From: JAMXLO01 sp963832895
GTDB lineage: Bacteria; Pseudomonadota; Alphaproteobacteria; Acetobacterales; Acetobacteraceae
DNA length: 64,000 nucleotides
Direction: 5' to 3'
Assembly (NCBI GenBank): GCA_963832895.1
Contig: CAWHVQ010000012.1
Coordinates: forward strand, 62,001-126,000
Under the pieces are notes generated by a model. That model made no database searches and was not told where the DNA came from. It worked only from the letters and a program-made list of their open reading frames with translations. This document shows positions 8,353 to 17,569 of this stretch, piece by piece. The first letter of the stretch is position 1. Each line of letters begins with the position of its first letter. The translations under genes and the position numbers were made by a program.

Positions 8353-10281
8353 ATGCCGAGTGAAACTTTGCTGCCGAACGAGACCGCGCCGGATGCGGCG
8401 CTGCACCGGGCGGTGGCACGGGCGGGCGAGGCGCTGACGCGGCAACGGCACGCTGATGGACACTGGCTGTTCGAGCTCGAGGCGGACGCGACGATCCCGG
8501 CGGAATACGTGCTGCTGGAGCACTTCCTGGACCGCATCGATCCGGCGCTGGAAGCGAAGATCGGCGTTTATCTCCGGTCGATACAGGGCGCGCACGGCGG
8601 TTGGCCGCTGTTCCACGACGGGGCGCTCAATCTGTCGGCCAGCGTGAAGGCCTATTTCGCGCTGAAGGCGATCGGCGATGCGACCGATGCGCCACACATG
8701 GTGCAGGCGCGCAACGCGATCCTGGCGGCGGGTGGGGCGGAGCGAACCAACGTGTTCACCCGCGCGCAACTGGCGCTGTTCGGCCAGGTGCCGTGGCGTG
8801 CGGTGCCGGTGATGCCGTTGGAGATCATGCACCTGCCGCTGTGGTTCCCATTCCACTTATCGAAAGTGTCGTACTGGTCGCGCACGGTGATCGTGCCCCT
8901 GCTCGTGCTGATGGCGCTGCGACCGATGGCGCGCAATCCGCGCAAGATCGCGATCCCGGAGTTGTTCCGCACTCCGCCCGCGTTGGTACGCGACTGGATT
9001 CTTCCGCCGTTTCGTTCCGCATGGGGGAGATTTTTCAAAGGGATCGATGGCGCGCTCCGGGTGGCACAGCCGGCGTTCCCGCTACGCAGCCGGAAGAGCG
9101 CCATCGACAAGGCGGTGCGCTTCGTCACCGAGCGCTTGAATGGCGACGATGGCCTGGGCGGTATTTATCCGGCGATCGCTAACAGCGCGATGATGTTCGA
9201 CGCGTTGGGTTATCGGCCTGAGCATCCGGCTGCGGCGATCGCCTGGCAGGCAGTGCGCAAGCTGCTGGTGGTGGAACAGGATCGCGCATATTGCCAGCCA
9301 TGCCTGTCACCGGTCTGGGACACCGGGCTTGCCGGCCATGCAATGGCGGAAGTTGGCGCCGACACGACCATGACGTGTGAGTGGTTGCGTGAGCGGCAGA
9401 TATTGGATCTGGTCGGCGACTGGTCAGTGCGCCGGCGAGGATTGCGCCCCGGTGGCTGGGCGTTCCAGTACGCCAACCCGCACTACCCCGATGTCGATGA
9501 CACAGCCGTGGTGGGGATGCTGCTGCATCGCAATGGCGATCCCGGGCATGTCGAGGCGATCGAGCGGGCGCGCGAATGGATCATCGGCATGCAGTCGTCC
9601 GACGGCGGCTGGGGCGCGTTCGAGCCGGAGAACACGCATCTTTATCTGAACAACATACCCTTCGCCGACCATGGCGCTTTGCTCGATCCACCAACTGCCG
9701 ATGTGACGGCGCGCTGCGTGTCGTTTCTGGCACAAATCGGCATGCCGGCGCACGACCCGGTGCTCGCGCGAGCGCTCGGGTTCCTGCGCCGCGAGCAGGA
9801 GGCGGAAGGGAGCTGGTTCGGCCGCTGGGGCACGAACTACATCTACGGCACGTGGTCGGTGCTGTGCGCATTCAATGCGGCCGGCGTTGGCGCGGATGAG
9901 ACGGCTGTGCGGCGAGCGGTGGCATGGCTGCTCGAGGTGCAGCGGGATGACGGTGGCTGGGGAGAGGACGAGGAAACCTACCGCGATGCGTCGCACGGTC
10001 GATACAAGGAGAGCACGCCGAGCCACACAGCGTGGGCGCTGCTTGGGCTGATGGCGGCCGGCGACGCCGATCATCCTGCGGTGGCGCGGGGGGTCGAGTA
10101 TTTGACAGCGACGCAGGCAGACGACGGCGGATGGCGCGAACGGCCGTACAATGCTGTGGGTTTTCCGCGCGTGTTCTATCTGCGGTATCATGGGTACCGG
10201 TGGTACTTTCCGCTGCTCGCGCTGGCGCGATATCGCAATCTGCGACGCGGTTTTGCGCGCAAGTTGGCGTTTGGAATCTGA
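8353..10281 (+). CDS. shc: Squalene-hopene cyclase HpnF
   Basis: A 642-residue cyclase that turns squalene into hopene and hopanol at the inner membrane. The catalytic acid motif DVDD is at residues 380-383 (in HYPDVDDTAVVG). Several QW-type repeats are visible, such as GGWGAFEPEN, GSWFGRWGTNYIYGTW, QRDDGGWGEDEETY and QADDGGWRERPYNA. The ending YRWYFPLLALARY is typical of bacterial cyclases. Length is normal. Start ATG 8353 follows hpnE by 9 bases. Together with hpnC-hpnE it completes the route from farnesyl diphosphate to hopene. Confidence 0.95.
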   Translation: MPSETLLPNETAPDAALHRAVARAGEALTRQRHADGHWLFELEADATIPAEYVLLEHFLDRIDPALEAKIGVYLRSIQGAHGGWPLFHDGALNLSASVKAYFALKAIGDATDAPHMVQARNAILAAGGAERTNVFTRAQLALFGQVPWRAVPVMPLEIMHLPLWFPFHLSKVSYWSRTVIVPLLVLMALRPMARNPRKIAIPELFRTPPALVRDWILPPFRSAWGRFFKGIDGALRVAQPAFPLRSRKSAIDKAVRFVTERLNGDDGLGGIYPAIANSAMMFDALGYRPEHPAAAIAWQAVRKLLVVEQDRAYCQPCLSPVWDTGLAGHAMAEVGADTTMTCEWLRERQILDLVGDWSVRRRGLRPGGWAFQYANPHYPDVDDTAVVGMLLHRNGDPGHVEAIERAREWIIGMQSSDGGWGAFEPENTHLYLNNIPFADHGALLDPPTADVTARCVSFLAQIGMPAHDPVLARALGFLRREQEAEGSWFGRWGTNYIYGTWSVLCAFNAAGVGADETAVRRAVAWLLEVQRDDGGWGEDEETYRDASHGRYKESTPSHTAWALLGLMAAGDADHPAVARGVEYLTATQADDGGWRERPYNAVGFPRVFYLRYHGYRWYFPLLALARYRNLRRGFARKLAFGI

Positions 10282-10300
10282 CGCGGAGATGGGTGACGCC

Positions 10301-10341
10301 CCCTCCCCCCCGATCCCCTCCCGCGGGGGGAGGGGGAGTGG
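10301..10341. repeat. GC-rich intergenic palindrome (hpnF-hpnG gap)
   Basis: The 64-base gap between hpnF and hpnG holds CCCCTCCCGCGGGGGGAGGGGGAG preceded by another run of C and T, forming a strong hairpin. It is the same kind of element as those at 6169, 38190 and 53023. In an operon transcript it would form a stable structure between the two cistrons, just upstream of the hpnG start. Confidence 0.65.
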
Positions 10342-10345
10342 GTAA

Positions 10346-10987
10346 ATGCGCGTTGGGGTGGTTGTCGGGCTGGCGGCGGAGGCGCGGATCGCGCGACGAC
10401 TTGGATGGCAGGTGGCGATCGGCGGCGGGACCGCCTCGGGTGCGTTGACGGCAGCGCAGGGGCTGGTCGATGAAGGCAGCGATGCGTTGGTCAGTTTCGG
10501 TCTGGCCGGTGCGCTGGATCCGGCGCTGCGTCCGGGCTCGCTGATTGTGCCGTGCGCGGTCATTGTCGATGAAGTGCGATTTCCCACCGATCCGGCACTG
10601 TCGCGCATGCTGGGTGGCCTAACGCAGCATACGTTGGTGGGTACTGATCTTATTGCGGTGAATGCCGAGAATAAGCTTTGCCTCCACCGTCGCACGTCTG
10701 CCGCGGCAGTTGATCTGGAGAGCGGAGTGGTGGCTCGTACCGCCGCAGCGCACGGCATACCATTCGCTGTGTTGCGCGCAATCTGCGATCCGGCAGAACG
10801 CACCTTGCCCGCGGTGGCGCTGGCCGCACTCGACGCGCGCGGCGTCATCGGCTTATGGCGCGTCATCACCTCACTCGTCGCACGGCCTGCGCAACTGCCG
10901 GCGCTGCTCGCGCTGGCGGTCGAGGCTGCGACGGCACGGCGTTCGCTGGTCGAGCGCGTCAGGCAGATAATGCGGGCATCGGTGTAG
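10346..10987 (+). CDS. hpnG: Adenosylhopane nucleosidase-type phosphorylase HpnG
   Basis: A 213-residue protein of the nucleoside phosphorylase (MTA/SAH nucleosidase) fold. The family glycine segment VSFGLAGALDPALRPGSLIVP lies at about residues 48-68 and the substrate/ribose segment AAAVDLESGVVARTAAAHG at about 118-136. HpnG removes adenine from adenosylhopane to give ribosylhopane. Adenosylhopane is made by HpnH, whose gene normally follows but is not found here: the next gene is convergent and overlaps the hpnG end by 29 bases. The start ATG 10346 sits right after the palindromic repeat. Confidence 0.85.
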   Translation: MRVGVVVGLAAEARIARRLGWQVAIGGGTASGALTAAQGLVDEGSDALVSFGLAGALDPALRPGSLIVPCAVIVDEVRFPTDPALSRMLGGLTQHTLVGTDLIAVNAENKLCLHRRTSAAAVDLESGVVARTAAAHGIPFAVLRAICDPAERTLPAVALAALDARGVIGLWRVITSLVARPAQLPALLALAVEAATARRSLVERVRQIMRASV

Positions 10988-13127
10988 GCGCGCTTTCCAT
11001 CGGCGTGGCCTCGACAATTCGCTCACGGGGAATGAAGGCGCGCACTGTGGTGCCATGGCCGGGCATGCTGTCGATCGTCAATGCGCCGCCGTGCAGGGCC
11101 AGCAGTTTGCGGCTGATTGCCAAACCGAGACCGGAGCCGCCGAACCTGCGACCGATCGAGCTGTCCGCCTGCTGAAATGGCTGCCCCAGCGATCGCAGCG
11201 CCGGCGCGTCGATGCCGATCCCGGTGTCGCTCACAACCAGCGCCATCGCCGCGTCGGTGTTTTCCATACGTAGCGCGACCACGCCACCCGATGGGGTGAA
11301 CTTCACGGCATTGGACAACAGGTTGAGCACAATCTGCTTCAACGCGCGCCCATCCCCGCGCAGGGCTATGCGCATTCCCTTCACTCTGTTGTCGATCCGT
11401 ACTCTGCCTTCGCTCGCCCGCGGCTGGAGCATGGCGATGCAGCCCCGAACCACCATGCACAACTCGACGGTCTCCTCCGCGAGCTCATAGCGACCCGCTT
11501 CGATCTTCGAGAGATCAAGCACGTCGTTGATCATCTCGAGCAAATGATGGCCGGCCGTGTTGATCTCCGAGGCATAGTCGACATAGTTCGCGCCGATCCG
11601 GCCAAATTGCTGATCGCGAATCAGCTCCGAGAATCCGATAACGGCATTCAGCGGCGTGCGTAGTTCGTGACTCATGTTGGCGAGGAATTCCGATTTGGCG
11701 CGGCTTGCCGCCTCGGCGCGTTCCTTGGCCAGCTCAAGCTCCTGCGCGGCCTCGACCTCAGCGGTCACGTCGCGCCCCGTGCCGCGGTAGCCAGTGAAAT
11801 TGCCGGCCGCATCGAACACCGGACTGCCGTTGATGCTCACGTGATGGAGCAAGCCGGTTGTGTCGGTCTCCTGGTCGCGAAAATCGCGAAACGGCCGGCG
11901 CGCCAGCAGATCGGATTGGAGGTGCGCCCAATACGGTTCGCTCGGGTTCGATGCCAGCCATCGACTGTCGGACACCCAGGAGAAGCGCAGGTCGCCATCC
12001 AGTTCCCAGAGCCAGTCCGAGGACATTCTGGCGAAGTCCAGCACACGAGCCTCACTGTCACGCAGCGCGGCTGCGGTCGCCGTAAGGCGCACATTCTGTT
12101 CCGCCTTGCGGCGAAACTGCAGGCCGATCACGCCGAACAGCACGGCAAAGCCGCATGACACCGCGATGCCGCCGGCGGCGATCACCGCCGCATGATTGCG
12201 CCATTTCGCCAATGCCACCGGTTCCATCATCGAGACATCGATGACGAGCGGCCAAGTGAGAAGCGGGTGCACCGACACGACAGCGGGTGCGGGTCCGAGA
12301 AATCCGGGCGAGCGATAGGTCCCGCCCTGTCCGGCGACAAGCCGATGCCAGGGTGAGTTAGCCGCCATGCGGTTGCCGACTTCATGGGTGGGATCGGGAT
12401 AGCGAGCCAGCACAAGTCCGTCCCGGCGCAGCAATGTCACGGTCTCGCCGGCGGGGAGTTCAATCGCCCGATAGAAGTCGTTGACATACTGAAGGTCGAT
12501 GGCGCCGACCGCGAGAGCGAGCAACTCGTGGTTTGGCCCGTTGATCCGTCGCGCCAGGTAGATCGTGCGGGTGCCTGCCACGCGACTGTTCATCGGGCTG
12601 CTGATGAACGGACCCGGATCGTCCCGCTCGATGAAATGGCGGTAGTAGTCGCGGTCGGAGAAATCCGGGTCGCCGGTCACCTGGGCACGCGACGTGACAA
12701 GTGCGTGGCCATCAGCCTTGAGCAGTATGAAAGCGTTCGCCTGAGGCAAATTCCTGAGCCTATCGCGCAGGAAACTGCGCGCCTGCTCCTTGTCGAACGA
12801 CTGCGCTAACTCGTCCGGTAAATGCACGCCGGATGCAGCGACACGCGATTGCATCTCTTGTAGCACGAGATCGACGACCTGGATGTAGCGCGAGGTCTGC
12901 TCGGCAAGCACGAAGCCGAGGTTTCGAACTGCGAGACGCTCCTGCTCGATGGTTTGGACGTGCAGGTTCCAGATCGTCACGCCGCAACCGAGCAGCGTCA
13001 TTACGATGAGGGTGACGCCGATTGCCCAGATCAGTCGGCCCGGCCGAAAGATAGCGCACGCGGCCGCTGGCGTATCGGATCGGTCCTGCACCTGTTGCTG
13101 CTCCACGCCCGCGCGGGGTGCGGGCAT
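10959..13127 (-). CDS. Membrane PAS sensor histidine kinase with extracytoplasmic Cache-like domain
   Basis: A 722-residue sensor kinase. Transmembrane helices lie at about residues 31-53 and 310-337 and flank a periplasmic region of about 255 residues with Cache-type features (DRDYYRHFIE, GPFISSPM, GTRTIYLARRI). A PAS domain follows at about 355-455. The HisKA motif NMSHELRTPLNAVIGFSE has the phosphorylated His at about 487, and the HATPase domain ends the protein (LLSNAVKFTPSGG, DTGIGI, GGSGLGLAIS). No receiver domain or response regulator gene is adjacent, so its partner is elsewhere. The gene overlaps hpnG tail to tail. Confidence 0.85.
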   Translation of the reverse strand: MPAPRAGVEQQQVQDRSDTPAAACAIFRPGRLIWAIGVTLIVMTLLGCGVTIWNLHVQTIEQERLAVRNLGFVLAEQTSRYIQVVDLVLQEMQSRVAASGVHLPDELAQSFDKEQARSFLRDRLRNLPQANAFILLKADGHALVTSRAQVTGDPDFSDRDYYRHFIERDDPGPFISSPMNSRVAGTRTIYLARRINGPNHELLALAVGAIDLQYVNDFYRAIELPAGETVTLLRRDGLVLARYPDPTHEVGNRMAANSPWHRLVAGQGGTYRSPGFLGPAPAVVSVHPLLTWPLVIDVSMMEPVALAKWRNHAAVIAAGGIAVSCGFAVLFGVIGLQFRRKAEQNVRLTATAAALRDSEARVLDFARMSSDWLWELDGDLRFSWVSDSRWLASNPSEPYWAHLQSDLLARRPFRDFRDQETDTTGLLHHVSINGSPVFDAAGNFTGYRGTGRDVTAEVEAAQELELAKERAEAASRAKSEFLANMSHELRTPLNAVIGFSELIRDQQFGRIGANYVDYASEINTAGHHLLEMINDVLDLSKIEAGRYELAEETVELCMVVRGCIAMLQPRASEGRVRIDNRVKGMRIALRGDGRALKQIVLNLLSNAVKFTPSGGVVALRMENTDAAMALVVSDTGIGIDAPALRSLGQPFQQADSSIGRRFGGSGLGLAISRKLLALHGGALTIDSMPGHGTTVRAFIPRERIVEATPMESAPTPMPALSA

Positions 13128-13223
13128 TACGCGCAGCGTGGCACTGGTCGGGCTAAGATCGGCTTAAGGCACGGGCCAAGTCGCGCCGCAGGGGCTACTG
13201 ATTGCCGGGTGCCGAAGGAATGC

Positions 13224-13439
13224 TCAGTGCTGTGCGGCAAGCGCCTGTGCGGGACGCAACTGTGCTTCGCTGACCACGCGTTCGTGACCGTCCTGCACAT
13301 TCTTCACTCGATATTGGAGATCGCGACCTTCATCCGGCAGCGTGCGCTGAATAGTGTAGGCCCCGCCCGGCACGTGGCGTTCCAGCCGATTCGGCACCAG
13401 GTGCACGGTCTGACCAACCTTGAATATATGACGCGACAC
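13224..13439 (-). CDS. Small conserved hypothetical protein
   Basis: A 71-residue frame starting at GTG 13439 (MSRHIFKVGQTVHLVPNR), which I chose over a longer reading from 13487 because homolog-like sequence begins there. The protein is a compact beta-rich sequence (KVGQTVHLVP, GAYTIQRTLPDEG, LQYRVKNVQDGHERVV), consistent with a small SH3-like barrel. Proteins of this type are common in Alphaproteobacteria but I know no function. It is an isolated gene. Confidence 0.6.
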   Translation of the reverse strand: MSRHIFKVGQTVHLVPNRLERHVPGGAYTIQRTLPDEGRDLQYRVKNVQDGHERVVSEAQLRPAQALAAQH

Positions 13440-13586
13440 GGTGAGACCTCTCCAGCCGTCAGCGGGCGGACCGAACCCTCCTGACAATACAGGCCAGACA
13501 TGTGGGCCTTCGCGCCCGGGAATGCCAGAGGAAACCAGGGTAGTTGCCCGCCGTTACGGCAGAGGCGAAACAAATTGGGCAGATGC

Positions 13587-14324
13587 TCAACGCGAGGTTG
13601 TGGTGGGGTTGATCGCCGCTGGATATGTCTTTTGATAGTTCTCGGCCATCACCTCATCGAACCGACGCCCCGGCGCATAGCCCAGTATTCCACTGGCGTC
13701 CGGCGTGACGCCGGGCAATTGGCGTGGGCACTCTTCCGGTTCGCCCAATACTGTCCGCATGGGCAATACGGCGCACCATACCGGCACAGCGTAATCCTCT
13801 TCCTCGTCGCTAACGCCGGTCGCGCGGATCTTCGCCCCGGCATCCTCGATCTCCATGTCGAGGATGGTGATGGCCTTGATCTCCTGTGCGGTGGGTGGCC
13901 GCAGCACGCGTGCGCGACCGGGAAAGAAGCGGTCTATGAAGGCATCCATCGCTCGCAGCTTTGCCGCGGGATCGGTCACCGCCTCAGCCCGGCCGTAGGC
14001 CATCACGCAGCGGTAGTTCACCGAATGGTGGAAGCCCGAGCGCGCCAGAACCACTGCGTCAAAGTGCGTGACGGTGAGGCAGACCGGCAGGCCCTTCGCC
14101 TGTGCGCGCACCATCCGGCTGGCGGAGGAGCCGTGCCAATAGAGCCGGTCGCCCTCGCGCCAAAATGAGGTCGGCGTGCAGAATGGCTGGCCATCGATAA
14201 CGTACGCGATGTGGCATACCATCGCGGCGTCCAGGAGCGAATGGACCGTCTCGCGATCGTAGTGGCCGCGTTCATATCGGCGGCGGAGCCGGTTGCGGGT
14301 GGTTACTGGATAGGCGTCGGCCAT
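13587..14324 (-). CDS. Flavin-binding pyridoxamine 5'-phosphate oxidase-family protein
   Basis: A 245-residue split-barrel flavin-binding protein of the group often annotated as flavin-nucleotide-binding or pyridoxamine oxidase-related. Features are the N-terminal TTRNRLRRRYERGHYDRETV, DGQPFCTPTSFWREGDRLYWHGS, and SVNYRCVMAYGRAE in the barrel, and a C-terminal half ending in a repeated acidic/aromatic segment. The substrate is unknown; such proteins bind FMN, and related nitroimidazole-resistance (NimA-type) proteins share the same opening. It stands alone between convergent and co-directional genes. Confidence 0.75.
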   Translation of the reverse strand: MADAYPVTTRNRLRRRYERGHYDRETVHSLLDAAMVCHIAYVIDGQPFCTPTSFWREGDRLYWHGSSASRMVRAQAKGLPVCLTVTHFDAVVLARSGFHHSVNYRCVMAYGRAEAVTDPAAKLRAMDAFIDRFFPGRARVLRPPTAQEIKAITILDMEIEDAGAKIRATGVSDEEEDYAVPVWCAVLPMRTVLGEPEECPRQLPGVTPDASGILGYAPGRRFDEVMAENYQKTYPAAINPTTTSR

Positions 14325-14516
14325 ACGGCTTCTCCGCTGTTACGGATGGGCCCGATTGGCAAGGATGCACGGTCCACGCGGAAGGGCCGGCTGCCGCAAT
14401 TATGGTTGGTCCAATGTCCGTGCCGTATTTGTGAGGGGTACCCACGTCGAACTCCGGAGGCCCGACCGCGGGATTGGGCCTCCGTGAGAGGGTATTACGC
14501 TGGTTGACGGTACGGT

Positions 14517-16184
14517 TCAGAAGATCAGCACGGTATCCCAGAACGCGCACTTATGGTCGGCAGTGAACTGTGCCGCGGTGATGGTCGATAAAGCTGGCAC
14601 GTTCTGTGACAGGTAGACCTGCGAATCCTTGGAGTAGCGTGGCCAGGGCTGATTGCCCTTCAGGTTGGGGTTGCCGGTGTACATGAAGTTCGTCCACGCA
14701 GTTACCAATTGCCCTGAGAGTACCCGTTCCTGTGCGCTGAGCCTATGCAGGATCCCCAATGGACCGCCATGCCAGTTCGGAAACAGGAACTGGATGTCGA
14801 TCGTATGGGCTGCACCGTGAGGAAAGTTGAGCGCAGGAAAGTACCACGGCGCATCGCGATCGGTGAATTCGTAAGCGTAGAGGGGCACAAACTGCGACAC
14901 GTTGTTATTCAGGTAGGGATGCCGGCAGACATTCGCGTCCGTGCCGACCGCCACCCAGGCGGCACCGGGGCTCGGATAGGCATTGACCGGGTATTTGGCC
15001 AGTACCTTGTCCGGCGTCCCATCAGGGTAGTTCGGCGGGCCCGCGCCGGGACCGGCCGGCCCACCATAGGTGGCCTTGACGAGATTGACGTAGCGCTCCT
15101 CGGTCATGGGCCCGAAGAACAGCTCGTCGATGCTCGCCGCGAACGCACCCTCGTCTGCGACCGCGCCATTCATGACGGGCATGTGGTTGAACTTTCCCGT
15201 GCTCCACGCGGTATCGGCGGGGATCGGCAGGACTCTGCCATCGACCAGCAGTCCATTCACGTAGGGACCATTTGCCGCGGCCGTACCCTGCAGCGAAAGG
15301 ATCTTCGATACACTCAGCGCGCGAAGGCACGCGGCAACCTGAGCGGTGGCATCGGCGCCGCAGCCGGCAGCTTTGCCGAAGTCCGTGCCGCGCTGCTCCG
15401 CCAATGACAGCGGCGCGACGGTGAGCAGCGCCCCGCTCTCGAAGATTGCGCGATGGAACAGGCCCGCGCTCGCCGGAGATATCATGGCCGCGGCGGTGCT
15501 GGTCGAGCCGGCTGACTGGCCGCCGACCGTGACATTGCCGGGATCACCGCCGAACGCTGCGATATTGCGTTGCACCCAGCGGAGCGCCTCCTGCTGGTCC
15601 ATAAGTCCGTAGTTGCCGAAGTCATGTTCTTCGCCGTCGATCGCCGGATGGCCGAAATAGCCGAGGAGGCCGAGACGGTAGTTGATGGTCACGACGACCG
15701 TCGGTCCTGCCGGGCCGCCTTTGACCAGAGCGCTGGCGTCGTAGTCGTTGCTCTCACCGTCGAACAGGCCGCCGCCGTGGATCCAGAGCAGGACTGGAAG
15801 CCGCTTCGCCGGTTTGGTCCGCGGCGTGAAGACGTTCAGGTAAAGACAGTCCTCCGTGACGCTGACAGGGCCTGCGAATACACCGAGCTCGGTGATCTGC
15901 GGGCAGGTGTTGCCGAACTTCGTAGCGTTCAGCGTCTGCGTCCAAGGTGCGTGAGCCTTAGGCGGCTGCCAGCGGAGATCGCCGACCGGCGGAGCGGCGT
16001 AAGGGATGCCGAGGAACTCGCTCATCCCGTTTCCTGTGGATCCCTGGACCGGGCCCTCGGCGGTGCGAACGGTTGGTCCAGCGGGTTCCGCAGCAATCGC
16101 GCGTGGCTCGAGACCCGTCGCCGCGCACAGCAGACCGAGCAAGGCGGCGGCGGCTGGAAGGACGCTCTGGCCCAACCTCACCAT
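14517..16184 (-). CDS. Exported carboxylesterase, type B
   Basis: A 555-residue carboxylesterase/para-nitrobenzyl-esterase-type alpha/beta hydrolase. An N-terminal signal peptide is visible (LPAAAALLGLLCAATG, residues 9-24) with AIAAEP as a likely cleavage zone. The oxyanion-hole segment is LLWIHGGGLFDGES near residue 132, and the nucleophile is Ser224 in GGQSAGS. The early disulfide-type segment EDCLYLNVFTP is typical. The acid and His residues are expected in the C-terminal half (for example PHGAAHTIDI). It should hydrolyse ester substrates in the periplasm; the natural substrate is unknown. Confidence 0.88.
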   Translation of the reverse strand: MVRLGQSVLPAAAALLGLLCAATGLEPRAIAAEPAGPTVRTAEGPVQGSTGNGMSEFLGIPYAAPPVGDLRWQPPKAHAPWTQTLNATKFGNTCPQITELGVFAGPVSVTEDCLYLNVFTPRTKPAKRLPVLLWIHGGGLFDGESNDYDASALVKGGPAGPTVVVTINYRLGLLGYFGHPAIDGEEHDFGNYGLMDQQEALRWVQRNIAAFGGDPGNVTVGGQSAGSTSTAAAMISPASAGLFHRAIFESGALLTVAPLSLAEQRGTDFGKAAGCGADATAQVAACLRALSVSKILSLQGTAAANGPYVNGLLVDGRVLPIPADTAWSTGKFNHMPVMNGAVADEGAFAASIDELFFGPMTEERYVNLVKATYGGPAGPGAGPPNYPDGTPDKVLAKYPVNAYPSPGAAWVAVGTDANVCRHPYLNNNVSQFVPLYAYEFTDRDAPWYFPALNFPHGAAHTIDIQFLFPNWHGGPLGILHRLSAQERVLSGQLVTAWTNFMYTGNPNLKGNQPWPRYSKDSQVYLSQNVPALSTITAAQFTADHKCAFWDTVLIF

Positions 16185-16252
16185 CGTTTCTCTCCCTAGC
16201 GTTTCTTGGACGGATGCTGCGCGCCTTTGTCGCGGCGTGGCAAGACTGGCAG

Positions 16253-17038
16253 TCAGGCGGACGGTCGTTGCAGTATTTCCGCGGTTGCCGCATCTGCCGG
16301 ATAGAACGCCTCCACTGCCAGTTCCGACAGCGTAATATCTACCGGAGTGCCGAACACTGTTGTGGTGCTGAAGAAAGACAGAATACCGGCCGGCGTAAGC
16401 AGCTTGAACGGCACGACGAAGGCAGCGGCATCGACTTCGTGCGCCGTGTCGTCGGGGGCCGGATACCCGCGTAGCTCGCGCACCAGACGGATCAGCACGG
16501 GATCGCCGCTAACCTGTATCTGATGTCCCAGGCGGGCGAGCAGATGTGCGCGCCACTCGGCGAGGTTCGCCGTCCGCGGTGCCATGCCCGCAGGATGCAG
16601 CGCAAGACGCATCACATTGACCGGCGGTTTCAGCAGCGCCGCATCGACGTCGCCGATCACGCGCTGTGTCGCGGCGTTCGCTGCGATCAGCGTCCAGTGG
16701 CGATCGACGGCGAGTGCGGGATACGGTTCGTGTCCGGCCAGCACCTGATCCATCGCCTCGCGCGCAATTCGCAGCGCGGGATCATCTAGCGGCCGCTCGG
16801 GAAACACTGACGCGTAGCCAGCGGCATGCAGCAGGAGATTGCGGTCGCGCAGTGGGATGTCGAGCTGTTCGGCGAGGCGCATTACCATGTCGCGACTTGG
16901 CTGCGAGCGTCCGGTCTCGAGAAAGCTGAGATGGCGCGTGGAGATTTCGGCTTCCAGCGACAGCTCGAGCTGACTCAGGCGGCGGCGCTGGCGCCATTCG
17001 CGCAGCAGGTCACCGATCGGTCTAATGGTTACTGACAT
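16253..17038 (-). CDS. XRE-family regulator with MmyB-like ligand-binding domain
   Basis: A 261-residue regulator. An N-terminal helix-turn-helix (LREWRQRRRLSQLELSLEAE and ISTRHLSFLETGRSQPSRDM) covers residues 8-60. A C-terminal MmyB-type PAS-like domain covers about 95-255 (PALAVDRHWTLIAANAATQ). I start at ATG 17038 (MSVTIRPIGDLL) rather than the longer reading. It is divergent from the SnoaL-like gene with a 123-base shared promoter region, and regulators of this type commonly control the adjacent divergent gene. Confidence 0.85.
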   Translation of the reverse strand: MSVTIRPIGDLLREWRQRRRLSQLELSLEAEISTRHLSFLETGRSQPSRDMVMRLAEQLDIPLRDRNLLLHAAGYASVFPERPLDDPALRIAREAMDQVLAGHEPYPALAVDRHWTLIAANAATQRVIGDVDAALLKPPVNVMRLALHPAGMAPRTANLAEWRAHLLARLGHQIQVSGDPVLIRLVRELRGYPAPDDTAHEVDAAAFVVPFKLLTPAGILSFFSTTTVFGTPVDITLSELAVEAFYPADAATAEILQRPSA

Positions 17039-17161
17039 GACGCGACGATAACGCATGCGTGCGACCGCATCCAATTACCTGCGATGTAATCGACCGACGA
17101 CGCCGCATCGGCGAATGGTGTCGCCGCACCACATCGGGTGCGCCAAACCAAGGAGCCACAC

Positions 17162-17527
17162 ATGAACACGCTGACCGATCTGATCGATCGCTATATCGCC
17201 ACGTGGAACGAGGCTGACGGCGGGCGCCGCCGCGACCTTATTGCGCAGACCTGGACCGAGGGGGCGAGTTATCTCGATCCGATGCTGCAAGGTGACGGGA
17301 GGGAGGGCATCGACGCGATGATTGTCGGTGTGCAGGAGCGGTTCCCGGGCCATCGGTTCCGTCGCACCGGCGATGTCGAAAGCCACCACGACCGGGTTCG
17401 CTTCACGTGGGAGCTTGCGCCGGAAAATGGCGATGCGGTGGTGACCGGCACCGACTTCGGTGTCGTCGCGTCGGACAACCGGTTGCAGGCGATCACCGGG
17501 TTCTTCGACCACGTGCGGCAGGGCTGA
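17162..17527 (+). CDS. SnoaL-like (NTF2-fold) small enzyme or binding protein
   Basis: A 121-residue protein starting at ATG 17162 after AAGGAG. The sequence LIDRYIATWNEADGGRRRDLI, followed by WTEGASYLDPM and a C-terminal HDRVRFTWEL and GTDFGVV, is that of SnoaL-like/nuclear-transport-factor-2 fold proteins. These form a conical barrel that binds or isomerises small hydrophobic molecules. The substrate is not evident. Its divergent XRE-MmyB neighbour is the likely regulator. Confidence 0.75.
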   Translation: MNTLTDLIDRYIATWNEADGGRRRDLIAQTWTEGASYLDPMLQGDGREGIDAMIVGVQERFPGHRFRRTGDVESHHDRVRFTWELAPENGDAVVTGTDFGVVASDNRLQAITGFFDHVRQG

Positions 17528-17569
17528 ACCCTTCGGGCCGGTGATCGCAGGAGCGGGGTGATGGAGTCC

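Noticed and set aside
7237..8856. Long minus-strand frames opposite hpnE and hpnF (480-540 codons)
   Set aside because: They overlap well-supported hpn genes fully and show no domain similarity.
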